Positions 6,711-8,632 of a stretch of DNA of 8,632 bases are shown one piece after another (positions within the stretch are counted from its first letter, which is position 1; each line of letters starts with the position of its first letter). The notes below the pieces were generated by a model, which was not told the origin of the DNA, made no database searches, and saw only the letters and a list, made by a program, of their open reading frames with translations. Origin of the DNA: Symbiobacteriaceae bacterium (GTDB lineage: Bacteria > Bacillota_E > Symbiobacteriia > Symbiobacteriales > Symbiobacteriaceae); assembly GCA_027356675.1 (NCBI GenBank), contig DAHVXO010000358.1, positions 1-8,632 of the forward strand. The letters run 5' to 3'. The position numbers and the translations under genes are program-made.

Positions 6711-6742
6711 AGACCCCACGCATCGTGTAATGCGTGGGGTCT
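6711..6742 (-). terminator. Terminator of the tRNA operon
   Basis: A perfect 13-bp inverted repeat (6711-6723 with 6730-6742, AGACCCCACGCAT and its complement) around a six-base loop lies seven bases past the CCA of tRNA-Leu. The following minus-strand sequence TTGCTATTGG is only moderately U-rich. Position and stem strength support termination. I see nothing else definable between it and the promoter near 6571. Confidence 0.75.
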
Positions 6743-6748
6743 GCGCTT

Positions 6749-6831
6749 TGGTGTCGGCGGCGGGACTTGAACCCGCACGGTTGCCCATACGCCCCTCAAA
6801 CGTACGCGTCTGCCAATTCCGCCACGCCGAC
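6749..6831 (-). tRNA. tRNA-Leu(GAG)
   Basis: Acceptor GTCGGCG pairs with CGCCGAC, followed by discriminator A and encoded CCA. The D arm has AATTGGCAGA, the anticodon stem TACGT/GCGTA encloses TTGAGGG (anticodon GAG), and the T arm is GCGGG TTCAAGT CCCGC. A longer variable region fits leucine. It reads CUC and CUU codons and is the last tRNA of the operon. Confidence 0.96.
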
Positions 6832-6853
6832 ATTAGGGAAGGGAAAGGAACTT

Positions 6854-6930
6854 TGGCGGAAGCGACGGGATTCGAACCCGCGGTCTCGGCCGTGACAGGG
6901 CCGCATGTTAGGCCTCTACACCACGCTTCC
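6854..6930 (-). tRNA. tRNA-Asp(GTC)
   Basis: Acceptor GGAAGCG pairs with CGCTTCC; discriminator G and CCA are encoded. The anticodon stem CGGCC/GGCCG encloses CTGTCAC, giving anticodon GTC. The T arm is GCGGG TTCGAAT CCCGT. It is a substrate of the AspRS encoded in the same window. Confidence 0.96.
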
Positions 6931-6934
6931 GGAT

Positions 6935-7010
<76 letters not shown>

Positions 7011-7017
7011 GGAACAA

Positions 7018-7092
7018 TGGTGGGCGGTACTGGGATTGAACCAGTGACCCCACGCGTGTGAAGCGTGTGCTCTCCCGCTGAGCTAACCGCCC
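7018..7092 (-). tRNA. tRNA-Val(CAC)
   Basis: Acceptor GGGCGGT pairs with ACCGCCC; discriminator A and CCA are encoded. The anticodon stem CACGC/GCGTG encloses TTCACAC (anticodon CAC, reading GUG). T arm ACTGG TTCAATC CCAGT. Confidence 0.96.
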
Positions 7093-7099
7093 GAATCAA

Positions 7100-7185
7100 T
7101 GGTGGCGGGAGGTGGATTTGAACCACCGAAGACTTCCGTCAGCTGATTTACAGTCAGCCCCCTTTGGCCACTTGGGTATCCCGCC
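7100..7185 (-). tRNA. tRNA-Tyr(GTA)
   Basis: Acceptor GGCGGGA pairs with TCCCGCC; discriminator A and CCA are encoded. The anticodon stem GCTGA/TCAGC encloses CTGTAAA (anticodon GTA). A long variable arm (around GACGGAAGTCTTC) is typical of bacterial tyrosine tRNA. T arm GGTGG TTCAAAT CCACC. Confidence 0.97.
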
Positions 7186-7211
7186 GGCATATACAATTGT
7201 CAAAGGAACAC

Positions 7212-7286
7212 TGGAGCGGGTTACGAGATTTGAACTCGCGACCTACGCCTTGGCAAGGCGTCGCTCTACCGCTGAGCTAAACCCGC
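7212..7286 (-). tRNA. tRNA-Gly(GCC)
   Basis: Acceptor GCGGGTT pairs with AACCCGC; discriminator U and CCA are encoded. The anticodon stem ACGCC/GGCGT encloses TTGCCAA (anticodon GCC). T arm GCGAG TTCAAAT CTCGT. Confidence 0.97.
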
Positions 7287-7292
7287 ACACAC

Positions 7293-7367
7293 TGGCTCCG
7301 GCAGTAGGATTCGAACCTACAACCCTCCGGTTAACAGCCGGATGCTCTACCGTTGAGCTATGCCGGA
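7293..7367 (-). tRNA. tRNA-Asn(GTT)
   Basis: Acceptor TCCGGCA pairs with TGCCGGA; discriminator G and CCA are encoded. The anticodon loop CTGTTAA carries GTT. T arm GTAGG TTCGAAT CCTAC. It is the first tRNA of the operon, about 34 bases after the predicted transcription start. It could be a second substrate of the neighbouring AspRS if that enzyme is non-discriminating. Confidence 0.97.
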
Positions 7368-7407
7368 ATGCGGCCGCCGGCAACGTGACCAGCGGTGACG
7401 GACTCTA

Positions 7408-7436
7408 ATGTTACAGCATGACGCGCTCGTGTTCAA
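7408..7436 (-). promoter_or_regulatory. Promoter of the seven-tRNA operon
   Basis: On the minus strand TTGAAC (7436-7431) and TAACAT (7413-7408) are exactly 17 bases apart. The -35 matches the sigma-A consensus at five of six positions and the -10 at four. Predicted start near 7401, just upstream of tRNA-Asn. Confidence 0.65.
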
Positions 7437-7473
7437 GACTCAATTTTAGCTAGCCGCGGGACATTTTTACGCG

Positions 7474-7503
7474 GTCCGGGCGCCCCCCCACGGGCGCCCG
7501 GAC
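7474..7503 (-). terminator. GC-rich hairpin after the iron-sulfur protein gene, possible terminator
   Basis: A 12-bp perfect inverted repeat (7474-7485 with 7492-7503, GTCCGGGCGCCC and its complement) with a six-base loop lies about 70 bases past the stop codon at 7576. On neither strand is it followed by a U-tract (minus continues CGCGTAAAAATG), so it is not a standard intrinsic terminator. It could still stop or pause transcription before the tRNA promoter. Confidence 0.45.
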
Positions 7504-7575
7504 ACCTCCCTGCGAAATCCGAGATCCCTACAGATCTGGAGCGCCCTCGGCCGGTCAGTTGGGGCCTGCAGCCGC

Positions 7576-8247
7576 CTAGTCAATCAGATCGATCACTCTG
7601 TTCCCATGCTCGGCCACCTCGTACTTCCGCCGACCGAGCAAGTCGCCCAGGCGGATCACCCGCAGGCCGTTGGTGGCAGTGTTACGCTCCATGTTTCCGA
7701 TCCAGATCGCCCCATGCGGGCAGGCATCCACACAGACCGGCAGCAACCCATCCAATAACCGATAAGCGCAAAACGTGCACTTGGCGACGGTCCCTGGCAA
7801 CTCACCGGAAGGCCGGCCGGACGAATAATTGGTCATCCCGACGGCAGGCGTAGGCACGGCGTACGGATCGACAACAACCAGGGCGCCACTTGGGCAGACA
7901 TCGACACAGAACTGGCAGCCTATGCAGAGCTCCTGGTCCACTTCCACAATGCCCTGTTCGGTGCGCGAGACAGCTTCGATCGGGCAGGCGTCCTCGCAAG
8001 GTGCCGGGTCGCACTGCTCACAGACGCCCATGGCAAGGCGGGCTTCACGCTTCAGGTTGTGCGTGCCGGCACAGGCGCTGACACACGCTCGGTCCTCGGG
8101 TTTCGGGCAGAGGGTGCACTGCGTCTGGTCCGTGACCATGACCCACCCTTTTTCGGGGAGACCCAGCGACGTCCAGTCCCGATTGACAGGCGGCATTCCC
8201 TTCAACGGCAGGACCGCTTCGGCTGCATGACTCTGATTGGCAGGCAT
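7576..8247 (-). CDS. Four-cluster [4Fe-4S] ferredoxin-type electron-transfer subunit (DmsB/PsrB/NrfC-like)
   Basis: The 223-residue protein has exactly sixteen cysteines in four groups: 44, 47, 55, 59; 76, 79, 84, 88; 108, 111, 114, 118; and 157, 160, 172, 176. This is the arrangement of iron-sulfur subunits that carry electrons between a membrane partner and a molybdopterin catalytic subunit. CIGCQFCVDVCP (108-119) is the classic ferredoxin motif; CTFC with eleven residues before CVDACP forms the last group. No twin-arginine or other signal peptide is visible, so it is predicted to be cytoplasmic. No catalytic or membrane-anchor gene adjoins it in this window: tRNAs lie downstream and phoU upstream, each in its own unit. 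ATG at 8247 is preferred over GTG at 8256, because GTG overlaps the ribosome binding site GGGAGG (8261-8256), which lies eight bases from the ATG. Partner and substrate are unknown. Confidence 0.9.
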   Translation of the reverse strand: MPANQSHAAEAVLPLKGMPPVNRDWTSLGLPEKGWVMVTDQTQCTLCPKPEDRACVSACAGTHNLKREARLAMGVCEQCDPAPCEDACPIEAVSRTEQGIVEVDQELCIGCQFCVDVCPSGALVVVDPYAVPTPAVGMTNYSSGRPSGELPGTVAKCTFCAYRLLDGLLPVCVDACPHGAIWIGNMERNTATNGLRVIRLGDLLGRRKYEVAEHGNRVIDLID

Positions 8248-8255
8248 GCTGCGCA

Positions 8256-8261
8256 CCTCCC
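8256..8261 (-). promoter_or_regulatory. Ribosome binding site deciding the start of the iron-sulfur protein
   Basis: GGGAGG on the minus strand is followed by TGCGCAGC and ATG (8247), an eight-base spacing. The in-frame GTG at 8256 overlaps it. The 120 bases further upstream, to the phoU terminator, are AT-rich; I see no promoter there that I would assign with confidence. Confidence 0.7.
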
Positions 8262-8380
8262 GAAAACCTCTTGTCTCCCTTTACTTCCAGAATACCAGGA
8301 TTACCGATTATTTGCGATACCCAATGCCTTCATTCTATTTGAATACTTTGTGTCATCAGTGAGAAGTCCTGGCTACAAGT

Positions 8381-8410
8381 GACCCTCCTGCCGAGGACGG
8401 AAGGAGGGTC
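8381..8410 (-). terminator. Probable terminator after phoU
   Basis: GACCCTCCT (8381-8389) and AGGAGGGTC (8402-8410) form a perfect 9-bp stem; an inner CCG/CGG pair within the loop may extend it. It begins 17 bases past the phoU stop. The following minus-strand sequence ACTTGTAGCC is only weakly U-rich; on the plus strand the tail is TCTTCATTC. Confidence 0.6.
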
Positions 8411-8426
8411 TTCATTCACGATCGTG

Positions 8427-8632
8427 CTATTTATTCAACTCTGCGAGTTCCCCGGTGACCATATAGATCGTCCACTCCCCCAAATTGGTCGCATGATCAC
8501 CTATACGTTCCAGGTACATCGCGACGAAAAGGAGGTGGGTTGCTTGTTTTACAAGGTCCGGATTGTTCTGCATGATCTCCATCAACTCATCAAAGATGCG
8601 CTTATACAGGTGATCGATCTCGTCATCCCGGG
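8427..8632 (-). CDS. phoU: Phosphate signalling protein PhoU, C-terminal part (5' end outside the window)
   Basis: The last 67 codons of a gene enter from the right edge and stop with TAG at 8429-8427. The translation includes IDHLYKRIFDELMEIM, then QATHLLFVAMYLERIGDHAT and NLGEWTIYMVTGEL. The ERIGDHATN(L/I)xE segment is the diagnostic metal-binding helix motif of PhoU. PhoU is a cytoplasmic three-helix-bundle protein that links the Pst phosphate transporter to the PhoR/PhoB (PhoP) two-component system and restrains phosphate uptake when phosphate is plentiful. It is usually the last gene of a pst operon, which agrees with the hairpin that follows it here; the pst genes would lie beyond the window. 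Confidence 0.93.
   Translation of the reverse strand, partial: RDDEIDHLYKRIFDELMEIMQNNPDLVKQATHLLFVAMYLERIGDHATNLGEWTIYMVTGELAELNK

Noticed and set aside
6472..6723. N-terminal extension of the nitronate monooxygenase-like protein by 84 residues
   Set aside because: It would run through the predicted promoter and the tRNA terminator stem, has no family similarity, and ATG at 6471 has an excellent ribosome binding site.

Overview
The window looks like chromosomal DNA of a GC-rich member of the Bacillota (Firmicutes). This is inferred from the translationally coupled hisS-aspS pair, the strong GGAGG-type ribosome binding sites, a seven-gene tRNA array with every CCA end encoded, and an isolated phoU. 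A Symbiobacterium- or Limnochordia-like lineage would fit, but the genus cannot be fixed from the sequence. Every supported gene lies on the minus strand.

Layout from low to high coordinates (transcription runs from high to low): a perfect terminator hairpin (1-36); aspS (40-1836) and hisS (1833-3140), sharing an ATGA overlap; an insertion sequence of about 1.6-1.7 kb just upstream of hisS, whose DDE transposase is split over two overlapping frames joined at an A6G5 run; a small cysteine-free HxlR-type regulator (4976-5299) with its own terminator; a nitronate monooxygenase-like flavoprotein (5434-6471) with a good sigma-A-type promoter and a terminator; a tRNA operon transcribed in the order Asn-Gly-Tyr-Val-Ala-Asp-Leu (7367 down to 6749), with a clear promoter and a perfect terminator hairpin; a solitary four-cluster [4Fe-4S] ferredoxin-type electron-transfer subunit (7576-8247); and the 3' end of phoU (8427 to the window edge) with a terminator hairpin.

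How they fit together: the left third and the tRNA array are translation functions (charging of His and Asp tRNAs, and seven tRNAs that include tRNA-Asp and tRNA-Asn). The middle holds an oxidoreductase and a regulator in separate transcription units. The right edge is the end of a phosphate-signalling operon. No T-box leader is visible upstream of hisS. The insertion sequence lies directly there and shares its strand, so it may have separated hisS-aspS from the original control region.

I found no convincing undescribed multi-gene system. The points most worth a second look are the probable programmed -1 frameshift in the transposase, the insertion upstream of an essential operon, a histidine in AspRS typical of non-discriminating enzymes, the cysteine cluster at the end of the flavoprotein, and the orphan iron-sulfur subunit.
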